64,000 bases of DNA. Origin: Pseudomonas sp. LS1212 (GTDB lineage: Bacteria; Pseudomonadota; Gammaproteobacteria; Pseudomonadales; Pseudomonadaceae). The stretch spans positions 836,001 to 900,000 of the forward strand of contig NZ_CP102951.1 of the NCBI RefSeq assembly GCF_024741815.1, written 5' to 3'. The translations under genes and the position numbers were made by a program. Positions 51,541-60,266 of the stretch are shown one piece after another. The notes beneath the pieces are model-generated. The model was not told the DNA's origin, ran no database searches, and was given only the letters and a program-made list of their open reading frames with translations. The stretch's first letter is position 1. Every line of letters begins with the position of its first letter.

Positions 51541-51813
51541 TCAGATTTTCTGGCGGGTCGAGATTGCCTCCAATTGCCTGTTCAAGTCTTCCTTGCGTTC
51601 AGCGGGAATGTCGTTCCAGTGCATGTCGAGCAAGGCGCCCTCTATCGCATAAAGCAGCACTTTCGAAGCCCGAAAACCCCGGGTCCTCACCGCACGGTAG
51701 GCGTCCACCGCACCCAGGCGCCGCAAGTCCGAGGCGCTGTGGATGCCGACCGCATGTAGCCATTGCGCCGAGGTCTTGCCGAGATTTCTCAGGTGCTGAA
51801 GTTCATCGTTCAT
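51541..51813 (-). CDS. TfoX C-terminal domain protein
   Basis: A 90-residue protein matching the C-terminal domain of TfoX/Sxy (NLGKTSAQWLHAVGIHSASDLRRLGAVDAY), a helix-hairpin-helix-like fold that by itself does not imply competence regulation. The N-terminal TfoX domain is missing, which is common for this short form. AGGAGG lies four bases before the ATG. It is a separate gene from prrF, which has its own promoter downstream. Confidence 0.88.
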   Translation of the reverse strand: MNDELQHLRNLGKTSAQWLHAVGIHSASDLRRLGAVDAYRAVRTRGFRASKVLLYAIEGALLDMHWNDIPAERKEDLNRQLEAISTRQKI

Positions 51814-52001
51814 CAAGCCTCCTTGCGACGGCTGAACGTGTCATGGGTCTCGTTGCGGGCGATTCTCAGAAGGAGTGTAGCGGGAGTTGGAAAATGCGCG
51901 GCATTTTGCCATCTGGTAGCACGATGGCTTGATGGGCTGGGGATTGGCAATCGAGCAGAGTCCGCTTCCAGGGTTGGCGCGGACTCTTTGAAGAAGCAGG
52001 C

Positions 52002-52346
52002 TCAGCGGGTGCGGTAGCGCAGGCGGGTGCCGAAATTCACCGACATCAGGATTTCGTCGGCGCTCAGTTCGACCGGGAAGTAGGTGCCGGATATTTGAGC
52101 GCGGGAGAGGCTGGCGCCCTCCAGGCTGGACTGGCGCAGGTCCAGGCCGCGCAGGTCGGCAGCACGGAAATAGGCGTCGGTGAAGTCGATGCCTTCGGCG
52201 TCGAGCTCGCGCAGGTCCAGCCCCCTGAAGTCGCCCCCTCTGAAATCAATGCCGGCATGCTTGGGCTTTTCCAGATTGAATCCGGTGACGTTTTCATTGC
52301 GCACGAGAGCATATAGCGCAGAGTCGAGTTGCTTGGGCTGGCACAT
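52002..52346 (-). CDS. Pentapeptide-repeat protein
   Basis: A 114-residue protein with about ten A(D/N)LXX-type pentapeptide units between residues ~30 and 90 (e.g. DFRGGDFRGLDLRELDAEG and ADLRGLDLRQSSLEGASL), expected to form a right-handed quadrilateral beta-helix. Some such proteins mimic DNA and protect gyrase, but this one is short and no such role can be claimed. A hairpin (51957-51987, AGAGTCCGC/GCGGACTCT) follows its stop. Confidence 0.85.
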   Translation of the reverse strand: MCQPKQLDSALYALVRNENVTGFNLEKPKHAGIDFRGGDFRGLDLRELDAEGIDFTDAYFRAADLRGLDLRQSSLEGASLSRAQISGTYFPVELSADEILMSVNFGTRLRYRTR

Positions 52347-52411
52347 GGGGCGTCTCCTGTTGGAATTATGACGCCACTATAATGCCACTACTGATGGTCA
52401 TGCTAATCCGA

Positions 52412-52442
52412 AAGGCGTGAAGTGTCGACTGCTTCACGCCTC
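52412..52442 (-). terminator. Hairpin after the kinase/ATPase gene
   Basis: Inverted repeat GGCGTGAAG/CTTCACGCC with a 9-nt loop, just downstream of the minus-strand kinase/ATPase gene; on that strand it is followed by TTTCGG. Probably its terminator. Confidence 0.6.
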
Positions 52443-52452
52443 CGGTGCGCGG

Positions 52453-54015
52453 TTACAGCCCTGGCAGGCGCTGGCGAATCTGCTCGACCAGTTTGTCGAG
52501 GCTGTCGCTCTGGTTGGTTTCCACGCGTTTGCTTTGTAGCAGCTCGTCTGCGGTCAGTGCTTCACGACCGGCCTGCTGTGCCTCGATCACTTCCAGCGTT
52601 GCATCGGAAGGGTCGACGCTGTCGGCCTGGCGTTGTTGCAGCCAGCTGGCGATGACCGCTTGAGGCGCGTTGCAGTCGAGAATCAGGAAAGGCACGCCGG
52701 TAGTTTCGGCAATACCGGCAGCGGCCTTGCGCTGATCGAGTTTCAGGTAGGTGGCATCGATCACCACCGGCAAGCCGGCGCGCAGGATCAGGTCGGCCAG
52801 TTCATGCAGGCGAGCGTAGGTAGCAGCGCTGGCGTCGGCGGTGTAGATGCCAACATTGAGGCTGTTTTCAGTCTCGGCTTGTTGTTCGCCGAGCAGGCGC
52901 TTGCGCTCCACATCCGAGCGCAGGCGCACGGCACCCAGCGCCTCGACCATGCGCATGGCGACATGGCTTTTGCCGACGGCAGAGACGCCGTGGGTGATGG
53001 CCAGGAAGCGCGAAGGGATAGCGCTGTAGCTTTCTGCGAGGTTGGCATAGTTGCGGTATTGGCGCAGGGAAGTCGCGCGCTGTACGCCGTCGGCATTGGC
53101 CGGCATGCTGAACAACGCCACTTTGGCCCGGACCAGTGCGCGGTAAGCCTTGTAGAAATTGAGCAGTTCCAGGCCCTGGTAGTCGCCCGTCAGTTCCAGG
53201 TATTGGCTGATGAAGCGCCGTGCCAGGCATTTGAGCCCGCGGTCTTCCAGGTCCATGGCCAGGAAGGCGGCATCGGCATAGACGTCGGTGAAGCGGAACG
53301 GCTCATTGAACTCGATGCAGTCGAAGATCACTACGTGACCGTCGATGATCGTCGCGTTACCCAGGTGGATATCGCCGTGGCATTCACGGATGAAGCCCTT
53401 GGCCTTGCGTTCGTGCAGCAGCGGCTTGAGGCGCTCGAAGCTGGCCTGGGCCCAGGCTTGCAGTGCGTCGAGCTGGGTGAGGTCGGCCTTGTCGCTGAGG
53501 AACGGGCGAATCTGTTCGAAATTCTGTTCGACCGGCGCCATCACGCTTTGCGGCGTGCCTTGGGCATGGTCCTGTGGTACCTGTGGTGCGCTCAGGTGGA
53601 ACCGGGCAATTTGCCGGGCCATTTCATCGATATGGTTGCTGTTGAGCTCACCATTGGCTTGCAGGGTGCTGAGCAGTTGGCTCTGCGGGAACTGACGCAT
53701 TTGCAGGACATACTCGATGGCTTCGCCATCGCCGCCCAGTTGTGGCGCCTCGGCACTGCCGGTGATGGGCAGCACTTGCAGGTACAGGTCGGCAGTCAGG
53801 CGCTGGTTGAGGCGCAGTTCTTCGCCGCAGAAATGCTTGCGCGCAGACAACTCGCTGAAGTCCAGGAAACCGAAGTTGACCGGCTTTTTGATCTTGTACG
53901 CATAGGGGCCAGTGAGCAGCACCCAGGAGATATGCGTCTCAATGACCTGGAATCCGTCTACGGGATGCGGGTAGAGGGCCGGGTTTTGCAGGGCGGCAAT
54001 CAGGGTTTGGCTCAC
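52453..54015 (-). CDS. Phosphotransferase-like/P-loop ATPase fusion protein
   Basis: A ~520-residue protein with two parts. The N-terminal ~330 residues resemble aminoglycoside-phosphotransferase/choline-kinase folds, with the catalytic loop HGDIHLGNATI and the following FDCIEFNEPFRFTDVYAD. The C-terminal ~190 residues form a P-loop kinase/ATPase domain with Walker A GVSAVGKSHVA. The substrate is unknown; antibiotic resistance should not be assumed. I start it at GTG 54015 (AAGGA six bases upstream, MSQTLIAALQNPALYPHPV); an ATG at 54054 is possible but has no ribosome site. It is divergent from mrcB, 117 nt apart. Confidence 0.82.
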   Translation of the reverse strand: MSQTLIAALQNPALYPHPVDGFQVIETHISWVLLTGPYAYKIKKPVNFGFLDFSELSARKHFCGEELRLNQRLTADLYLQVLPITGSAEAPQLGGDGEAIEYVLQMRQFPQSQLLSTLQANGELNSNHIDEMARQIARFHLSAPQVPQDHAQGTPQSVMAPVEQNFEQIRPFLSDKADLTQLDALQAWAQASFERLKPLLHERKAKGFIRECHGDIHLGNATIIDGHVVIFDCIEFNEPFRFTDVYADAAFLAMDLEDRGLKCLARRFISQYLELTGDYQGLELLNFYKAYRALVRAKVALFSMPANADGVQRATSLRQYRNYANLAESYSAIPSRFLAITHGVSAVGKSHVAMRMVEALGAVRLRSDVERKRLLGEQQAETENSLNVGIYTADASAATYARLHELADLILRAGLPVVIDATYLKLDQRKAAAGIAETTGVPFLILDCNAPQAVIASWLQQRQADSVDPSDATLEVIEAQQAGREALTADELLQSKRVETNQSDSLDKLVEQIRQRLPGL

Positions 54016-54132
54016 GGGTGATCCTTCAGGGGGCAAGTGATACGAGGGCGCCATTATGGCTGCTTGACTCGTTGATGCAAACCGCCGGAGGGCGCCTGCC
54101 GCGCAGCAATAATATGCGTATAATCCGCCGCC

Positions 54133-56457
54133 ATGACTCGTACTCAATCCCCCCGTTCCCGTTCCAAACGCCCGACTGGCGGTCCGCGCACTTGGTTAGG
54201 CTGGGCTTTGAAGCTCAGTCTGGTCGGGCTTGTCGTGCTGGCCGGCTTTGCGGTTTATCTCGATGCCGTGGTCCAGGAGAAGTTTTCCGGCAAGCGCTGG
54301 ACGATCCCGGCCAAGGTCTATGCACGACCACTTGAGCTGTTCGTCGGGCAAAAACTGAGCAAGGCAGACTTTCTCATTGAGCTCGATGCCCTTGGCTATC
54401 GTCGCGAGAGCGTTGCCAACGGCCCGGGCGCGGCATCGGTCAACGGCAATACCGTCGATTTGAACACCCGAGGCTTCCAGTTCTATGAAGGCATGGAGCC
54501 GGCACAACCGGTGCGCGTACGTTTTTCCGGCGACTACGTGGCCGGATTGAGTGCGACCAACGGTTCGAAGCTGGCAGTGGTACGTCTTGAGCCGTTGCTG
54601 ATCGGCGGCCTGTATCCGAAAAACCTGGAAGACCGGATCCTGATCAAGATCGATCAGGTGCCGCCGCATCTGCTCGAAACCCTGGTCGCCGTGGAAGACC
54701 GGGACTTCTACCGTCACCTGGGCGTGTCGCCCAAGTCGATTGCCCGGGCATTCTGGGTCAACGCATCGGCGGGCAGCATGCGCCAGGGTGGCAGTACCCT
54801 GACGCAGCAGTTGGTCAAGAACTTCTACCTGACCAGCGAACGCAGCCTGAGCCGCAAGCTCACCGAAGCCATGATGGCCGTGTTGCTTGAGCTGCATTAC
54901 GACAAGAGCGAGATCCTTGAGGCCTACCTCAATGAAGTCTTCGTCGGTCAGGATGGCCAGCGCGCGGTGCACGGGTTTGGACTGGCGAGCCAGTTCTTCT
55001 TCAGCCAGCCATTGTCCGAGCTGAAACTGCATCAGATCGCGTTGCTGGTCGGCATGGTCAAGGGGCCGTCCTACTACAATCCGCGGCGCTACCCTGAGCG
55101 GGCATTGGAACGGCGCAACCTGGTGCTCGACCTGCTGGCCGAGCAAGGCGTCGCGACGCCGGAAGAAGTGGCTGCGGCAAAACAGAAGCCACTGGGCGTG
55201 ACCAAGCGCGGCAGTCTGGCCGACACTTCGTACCCGGGCTTTCTGGACCTGGTCAAGCGTCAGCTGCGCCAGGACTACCGCGATGAAGACTTGACCGAAG
55301 AGGGCCTGCGGATCTTCACCAGTTTCGACCCGATCCTGCAGATGAAGTCCGAGGCGGCGGTCAATGAGACCTTCAAGCGTCTGTCCGGGCGCAAGGGGGC
55401 GGACGAGGTCGAAGCGGCCATGGTCGTGACCAATCCGGAAACCGGCGAAGTACAGGCGCTTATCGGTAGCCGACAGGCGGGCTTTGCCGGCTTCAACCGG
55501 GCAATCGATGCAGTGCGGCCGATCGGCTCGCTGATCAAGCCGGCGGTCTACCTCACCGCGCTGGAAAAACCGAGCCGGTACACACTGACCAGTTGGTTGC
55601 AGGACGAGCCGTTCTCGGTCAAGGGGGCCGATGGTCAGGTCTGGAAGCCACAGAATTATGATCGCCGCTCTCACGGCACCGTTTTTCTTTATCAGGGGCT
55701 GGCCAATTCCTACAACCTTTCGACGGCCAAGCTCGGTCTGGAGCTGGGTGTGCCAAATGTCCTCAAGACCCTCGGCCGGCTGGGCGTGGAGCGCGAGTGG
55801 CCAGCATTCCCTTCAATGCTGCTGGGTGCGGGAGGCTTGTCGCCGATGGAAGTCGCGACCATGTACCAGACCCTGGCCAACGGTGGCTTCAATACCCCCA
55901 TGCGCGGTATCCGCAGTGTATTGACCGCCGAGGGGGAGCCGCTCAAGCGTTATCCGTTCCAGATCCAGCAACGTTTTGATCCGGGCTCGATCTACCTGGT
56001 GCAGAACGCGATGCAGCGGGTCATGCGCGAAGGTACCGGACGTTCGGTCTACAGCGTGCTGCCGAGCTCGCTGAACCTGGCGGGCAAGACCGGTACCAGT
56101 AACGATTCGCGCGACAGTTGGTTCGCCGGTTTCAGCCAGGACCTGCTGGCAGTGGTCTGGCTCGGCCGCGACGATAACGGCAAGACCCCGTTCACCGGTG
56201 CGACCGGTGCATTGCAGGTGTGGACAAGCTTCATGCGCAAGGCCGACCCCCTGCCGCTGGATATGCCGATGCCCGATAATGTGGTTCAGGCCTGGATCGA
56301 TCCCCACTCGGGGCAGGGCTCGGATTCGAGCTGCCCGGGTGCCGTCCAGATGCCGTATATTCGTGGTAGTGAACCAGCGCCCGGACCTGCCTGTGGTGGT
56401 GGGGGCGAGGACCCTGCCGAGGCCGTGATGGACTGGGTCAGGGGCTGGATGAATTAA
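54133..56457 (+). CDS. mrcB: Penicillin-binding protein 1B
   Basis: Bifunctional class A PBP that polymerises and cross-links peptidoglycan at the inner membrane. The 774-residue product has a basic cytoplasmic tail, one transmembrane helix (~20-43), a UB2H-like region, a glycosyltransferase domain with catalytic Glu188 (VEDRDFYRHLG) and a transpeptidase with Ser466-x-x-Lys469 (GSLIKP), SYN-type NSYN and K652-T-G-T. The next gene, lpoP, encodes its lipoprotein activator. Confidence 0.97.
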   Translation: MTRTQSPRSRSKRPTGGPRTWLGWALKLSLVGLVVLAGFAVYLDAVVQEKFSGKRWTIPAKVYARPLELFVGQKLSKADFLIELDALGYRRESVANGPGAASVNGNTVDLNTRGFQFYEGMEPAQPVRVRFSGDYVAGLSATNGSKLAVVRLEPLLIGGLYPKNLEDRILIKIDQVPPHLLETLVAVEDRDFYRHLGVSPKSIARAFWVNASAGSMRQGGSTLTQQLVKNFYLTSERSLSRKLTEAMMAVLLELHYDKSEILEAYLNEVFVGQDGQRAVHGFGLASQFFFSQPLSELKLHQIALLVGMVKGPSYYNPRRYPERALERRNLVLDLLAEQGVATPEEVAAAKQKPLGVTKRGSLADTSYPGFLDLVKRQLRQDYRDEDLTEEGLRIFTSFDPILQMKSEAAVNETFKRLSGRKGADEVEAAMVVTNPETGEVQALIGSRQAGFAGFNRAIDAVRPIGSLIKPAVYLTALEKPSRYTLTSWLQDEPFSVKGADGQVWKPQNYDRRSHGTVFLYQGLANSYNLSTAKLGLELGVPNVLKTLGRLGVEREWPAFPSMLLGAGGLSPMEVATMYQTLANGGFNTPMRGIRSVLTAEGEPLKRYPFQIQQRFDPGSIYLVQNAMQRVMREGTGRSVYSVLPSSLNLAGKTGTSNDSRDSWFAGFSQDLLAVVWLGRDDNGKTPFTGATGALQVWTSFMRKADPLPLDMPMPDNVVQAWIDPHSGQGSDSSCPGAVQMPYIRGSEPAPGPACGGGGEDPAEAVMDWVRGWMN

Positions 56458-56472
56458 GCAAAGAGGTGTGAT

Positions 56473-57237
56473 GTGAACAAGTGGTTGTTTCCTGCTTTGA
56501 CTGCGCTGGCTTTGCTCAATGGTTGTGCCAGCGTGCAGCGTGGTTCTATTCCTGTCGTGGACTCTGGATCCGCGGTGTCCAATAGCGAGCGCATTTCTGC
56601 CAATCGCAACGCGGCTAACCGGCCGAACACCAGGGCACCGCAACCGCAAGCCGTGCCGCAGGATTCCGGTGTCGTGGTCATGGTGCCCGGTGGCGCCGGT
56701 TCTTCGCCAATCCAGAGCTACCCGGCACCGACTGGCCCGGCTCCGATCAGCACCGCACCGTACGGTACGGCCCCGATCGATACTGCGCCCATCAATACGG
56801 CGCCAATCAACACCGCGCCGACCACCCCCGGCGGCTACTCGGTACCTGCGCCAACGCCATCTGCGCCGAGCGGCATCCCGCGCAGCAGTGGTGGCCTGTC
56901 TGCCGACGAACAATTGGATGGGCCGGTGCTGGCGCTGTTGACCACAGCCCAAAAGCAACAAGCCGGTGGCGATCTGAACGGTGCTTCGTCAAGCCTGGAG
57001 CGCGCCCAACGGATCGCTCCGCGCGAGCCACAAGTGCTTTATCGCCTGGCGCTGGTGCGCCTGGCCCAGGGCGATGCAGCCCAGGCCGAGCAGTTTGCGC
57101 GGCGGGCGCTGGGTTACGCCAACGGGCGGCCGGATCTGCAAGCGAGCCTGTGGAATACCATCGCTCAGGCGCGTGAGAAACAGGGTGATCCGGCCGGTGC
57201 GGCACTGGCCCGGCAAAAAGCCAAGGTCAGCCTGTGA
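56473..57237 (+). CDS. lpoP: PBP1B activator lipoprotein LpoP
   Basis: Outer-membrane lipoprotein that stimulates PBP1B in Pseudomonas, taking the place of enterobacterial LpoB. The 254-residue product has a signal peptide with lipobox LLNGC (Cys18 after processing), a disordered Pro/Ala/Ser/Thr region with PINTAP-type repeats (~95-130), and a C-terminal TPR-like helical region (LERAQRIAPREPQVLYRLALVRLAQGD). GTG start with AAGAGGTG upstream, 15 nt after mrcB, so the pair is an operon. Confidence 0.9.
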   Translation: MNKWLFPALTALALLNGCASVQRGSIPVVDSGSAVSNSERISANRNAANRPNTRAPQPQAVPQDSGVVVMVPGGAGSSPIQSYPAPTGPAPISTAPYGTAPIDTAPINTAPINTAPTTPGGYSVPAPTPSAPSGIPRSSGGLSADEQLDGPVLALLTTAQKQQAGGDLNGASSSLERAQRIAPREPQVLYRLALVRLAQGDAAQAEQFARRALGYANGRPDLQASLWNTIAQAREKQGDPAGAALARQKAKVSL

Positions 57238-57566
57238 TGGACGCGCGGTTTCCCAAGCTGGCCGACCATCTGTTGCTGATCGAGCGCGAATTGCGCGAGC
57301 AGGGCTGGTGGAGCAAAGAGGCGCCCAGCGCTGAAGCGCTGGCCAGTGTCGAGCCGTTCTGTGTCGATACACTGGATTTTGACCAGTGGCTGCAATGGGT
57401 CTTCCTGCCACGCATGAAGCTCATCATCGAGCAGGACCAACCGCTGCCCAATGCCTCCGGCATCCTGGCCATGGCCGAGATGGTCTACGTTGACCGTCCA
57501 GCGCAGAGCAAGAACCTCAAGACGCTGCTGGCGGAATTCGACGAGCTGATCTCCCAAAGTCGCTGA
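57237..57566 (+). CDS. YqcC/DUF446 family protein
   Basis: A 109-residue protein of the YqcC (DUF446) family, a small helical protein often found next to pseudouridine synthase TruC. Function not established. Conserved segments LIERELREQGWW and FDQWLQWVFLPRMK are present. Its ATG overlaps the lpoP TGA by one base, so it is the third gene of the mrcB-lpoP transcript. Confidence 0.87.
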   Translation: MDARFPKLADHLLLIERELREQGWWSKEAPSAEALASVEPFCVDTLDFDQWLQWVFLPRMKLIIEQDQPLPNASGILAMAEMVYVDRPAQSKNLKTLLAEFDELISQSR

Positions 57567-57997
57567 TCGACAGCCCGACCCTCGTTCCTATGCTCCGCGT
57601 GGGAACGAGGGGGGCGGCTACACAGAATGTAGTTATCCTGATCGGCAAACGTTTTCTTTACGCTCGCAACGCTCTGGATGTGAAGAAAGCGCGAAGATGA
57701 CTTGACTTGCGCAGGCCTAATCAGAACAATCCGAAGTCCGCTGTAGAGGGACTGCCAGAAGCAGACCCGCTCAGCAGATCATGAGGTGCACACCCGCGCC
57801 GACTTGTTACACCCGCAACGCGTTACCTCGCGCTGGGTGGGAAATCCCCGCAACACTTTGGGGCACTCCCAATACTTGCTCAGTCAGTGCTGACGTAGTC
57901 GGCGATCACCGTCGCTCATGCTCTGCTAAGCAGTAAACCTATTAAGACCCGACCCCTTTTCAGTGGTCGGTATTCTGGCGTTTTAGAGGTGAACAAC
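57567..57997 (+). other. 431-nt gap upstream of ilvI
   Basis: No credible gene. It starts with a Pseudomonas-type palindrome (CCTCGTTCC/GGAACGAGG, 57580-57610) without a T-run. The remainder should hold the ilvIH promoter and leader; a 51-codon frame at 57781 was considered but is not rich in Leu/Ile/Val codons and has no terminator after it. I cannot point to a specific operator. Confidence 0.6.
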
Positions 57998-59722
57998 GTG
58001 GAGCTTTTATCTGGCGGTGAGATGCTCGTCCGCTTTTTGCGTGACGAAGGCGTCAAATATATCTACGGGTACCCTGGTGGTGCTCTCCTGCATGTTTACG
58101 ACGCACTGTTCAAAGAACCGGAAGTGACCCACATCCTGGTTCGTCACGAACAGGCGGCGACCCATATGGCTGACGGCTACGCCCGTGCCACCGGTAAAGC
58201 CGGCGTGGTACTGGTGACCTCTGGCCCAGGCGCTACCAACGCTATCACCGGTATTGCCACTGCCTATATGGACTCCATCCCGATGGTCATCATTTCCGGT
58301 CAGGTGCCCAGCACCATGGTCGGTACCGATGCCTTCCAGGAAACCGACATGATCGGTATTTCCCGGCCGATCGTTAAGCACAGCTTCATGATCAAGCACG
58401 CCTCGGAAATCCCGGAGGTCATGAAGAAAGCGTTCTACCTGGCGCAGTCCGGCCGTCCTGGTCCGGTCGTGGTCGACATCCCCAAGGATATGACCAACCC
58501 GGCCGAGAAGTTCGAATACGTCTACCCGAAAAAGGTCAAGCTGCGCTCCTACAGCCCGGCTGTTCGTGGCCACTCGGGGCAAATTCGCAAGGCAGCAGAA
58601 ATGCTCCTGGCGGCCAAGCGTCCCATCGTTTACTCCGGTGGTGGCGTCATCCTCGGCGGCGGTTCGCAAGCGCTGACCGAAGTCGCGCAGATGCTCAACC
58701 TGCCGGTCACCAATACCCTGATGGGCCTGGGTGGCTATCCGGGTACGGATCGCCAGTTCCTCGGCATGCTGGGCATGCACGGTAGCTACACCGCTAACCT
58801 TGCGATGCACCATGCCGACGTGATCTTCGCTGTCGGCGCTCGTTTCGACGACCGCGTGATCAACGGTGCGCCCAAGTTCTGCCCGAATGCCAAGATCATT
58901 CACATCGACATCGATCCGGCCTCGATCTCCAAGACCATAAAGGCCGACGTGCCTATCGTCGGCCCGGTCGAGAGCGTCCTGACCGAAATGGTCGCGACCC
59001 TCAAGGAAATCGGCGAGAAGCCAGAGCAGGCGGCACTGGACGCCTGGTGGAAACAGATCGATGAATGGCGCGGCGATCGCGGCATGTTCCCGTACGATAA
59101 GGGGGACGGCAGCGTCATCAAGCCTCAGACGGTCATCGAAACCTTGTGCGAAGTTACCAACGGCGATGCCTTTGTTACCTCGGACGTAGGTCAGCACCAG
59201 ATGTTCGCGGCGCAGTACTACCGCTTCAACAAGCCCAACCGCTGGATCAACTCCGGCGGTCTGGGCACCATGGGCTTCGGTTTCCCGGCGGCCATGGGCG
59301 TGAAGCTGAACTTCCCGGATCAGGATGTCGCTTGCGTCACTGGCGAGGGCAGCATCCAGATGAACATCCAGGAACTGTCGACGTGCCTGCAATACGATTT
59401 GCCGGTCAAGATCGTCAACCTGAACAATGGCGTGCTGGGTATGGTGCGTCAATGGCAGGACATGAGCTACAACAGCCGTCACTCGCACTCTTACATGGAG
59501 TCGCTGCCTGACTTCGTCAAGCTGGCTGAGGCCTATGGTCATGTGGGTATCCGCATCACCAGCCTGAAGGATTTGAAGCCCAAGCTGGAAGAGGCTTTCG
59601 CCATGAAGGATCGCCTGGTGTTCATCGATATCCAGGTCGACAATAGCGAGCACGTCTATCCGATGCAGATCAAAGACGGCTCCATGCGCGATATGTGGCT
59701 GAGCAAGACGGAGCGTACCTAA
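57998..59722 (+). CDS. ilvI: Acetolactate synthase large subunit
   Basis: Thiamine-diphosphate enzyme that condenses pyruvate (or pyruvate and 2-oxobutyrate) at the head of valine, leucine and isoleucine synthesis. The 574-residue product has the catalytic glutamate region (ILVRHEQAATHMADGYARA), an FAD-related middle domain, and the ThDP motif GEGSIQMN...NLNNG near the C-terminus. GTG at 57998 is used because GAGGTG is six bases before it; a GTG three codons earlier would abut that site. ilvH follows after 2 nt. Confidence 0.97.
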   Translation: MELLSGGEMLVRFLRDEGVKYIYGYPGGALLHVYDALFKEPEVTHILVRHEQAATHMADGYARATGKAGVVLVTSGPGATNAITGIATAYMDSIPMVIISGQVPSTMVGTDAFQETDMIGISRPIVKHSFMIKHASEIPEVMKKAFYLAQSGRPGPVVVDIPKDMTNPAEKFEYVYPKKVKLRSYSPAVRGHSGQIRKAAEMLLAAKRPIVYSGGGVILGGGSQALTEVAQMLNLPVTNTLMGLGGYPGTDRQFLGMLGMHGSYTANLAMHHADVIFAVGARFDDRVINGAPKFCPNAKIIHIDIDPASISKTIKADVPIVGPVESVLTEMVATLKEIGEKPEQAALDAWWKQIDEWRGDRGMFPYDKGDGSVIKPQTVIETLCEVTNGDAFVTSDVGQHQMFAAQYYRFNKPNRWINSGGLGTMGFGFPAAMGVKLNFPDQDVACVTGEGSIQMNIQELSTCLQYDLPVKIVNLNNGVLGMVRQWQDMSYNSRHSHSYMESLPDFVKLAEAYGHVGIRITSLKDLKPKLEEAFAMKDRLVFIDIQVDNSEHVYPMQIKDGSMRDMWLSKTERT

Positions 59723-59724
59723 TC

Positions 59725-60216
59725 ATGCGGCACATTATTTCCCTGCTGTTGGAAAACGAACCGGGTGCCTTGTCCCGCGTGGTCGGGCTGTTCTCGCAGC
59801 GTAACTACAACATCGAAAGCCTGACCGTGGCACCTACCGAAGACCCGACCCTGTCGCGTCTGACGCTGACCACCGTAGGGCACGATGAGGTGATCGAGCA
59901 GATCACCAAGAACTTGAACAAACTGGTCGAAGTGGTCAAGTTGGTCGACCTTTCGGAAAGCGCGCACATCGAACGTGAATTGATGCTGGTCAAGGTCAAG
60001 GCTACGGGTGCACAACGTGCCGAGATCAAGCGCACCACCGATATCTATCGTGGGCAGATTGTGGATGTCAGCAGTAGCGTATATACCGTTCAGCTGACCG
60101 GTACGAGCGACAAGCTGGACAGCTTCATTCAGTCCATCGGCACCGCGGCCATCCTGGAAACCGTCCGCAGTGGCGTCACCGGCATTGCCCGTGGCGACAA
60201 AGTGCTGAGCATCTAA
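59725..60216 (+). CDS. ilvH: Acetolactate synthase regulatory subunit
   Basis: Small subunit giving full activity and valine feedback. The 163-residue product has an N-terminal ACT domain (RHIISLLLENEPGALSRVVGLF) and the family C-terminal domain. It starts two bases after the ilvI stop, and ilvC follows after 50 nt. Confidence 0.98.
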   Translation: MRHIISLLLENEPGALSRVVGLFSQRNYNIESLTVAPTEDPTLSRLTLTTVGHDEVIEQITKNLNKLVEVVKLVDLSESAHIERELMLVKVKATGAQRAEIKRTTDIYRGQIVDVSSSVYTVQLTGTSDKLDSFIQSIGTAAILETVRSGVTGIARGDKVLSI

Positions 60217-60266
60217 CACAAAAATTAGCGAATGGCCTGACGGCCAAGATAACAGGGGTATTTTTC

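Noticed and set aside
51541..51813. TfoX-type competence regulator
   Set aside because: Only the C-terminal TfoX domain is present; the N-terminal regulatory domain is absent and no competence genes are near.
51957..51987. Inverted repeat AGAGTCCGC/GCGGACTCT as a regulatory site
   Set aside because: Best explained as a 3' hairpin of the pentapeptide-repeat gene; nothing marks it as an operator.
52002..52346. Pentapeptide protein as a quinolone-resistance (Qnr-type) gene
   Set aside because: Qnr proteins are about twice this length with a dimer interface and loops not seen here; only the repeat fold is supported.
52453..54015. Aminoglycoside resistance enzyme
   Set aside because: Only the kinase fold is shared. 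The gene is a chromosomal fusion with an ATPase domain and no mobile context, so resistance is not supported.
57781..57936. Possible ilv leader peptide starting MRCTPAP (51 codons)
   Set aside because: Not enriched in Leu/Ile/Val codons, no terminator stem follows, and no ribosome site precedes it.
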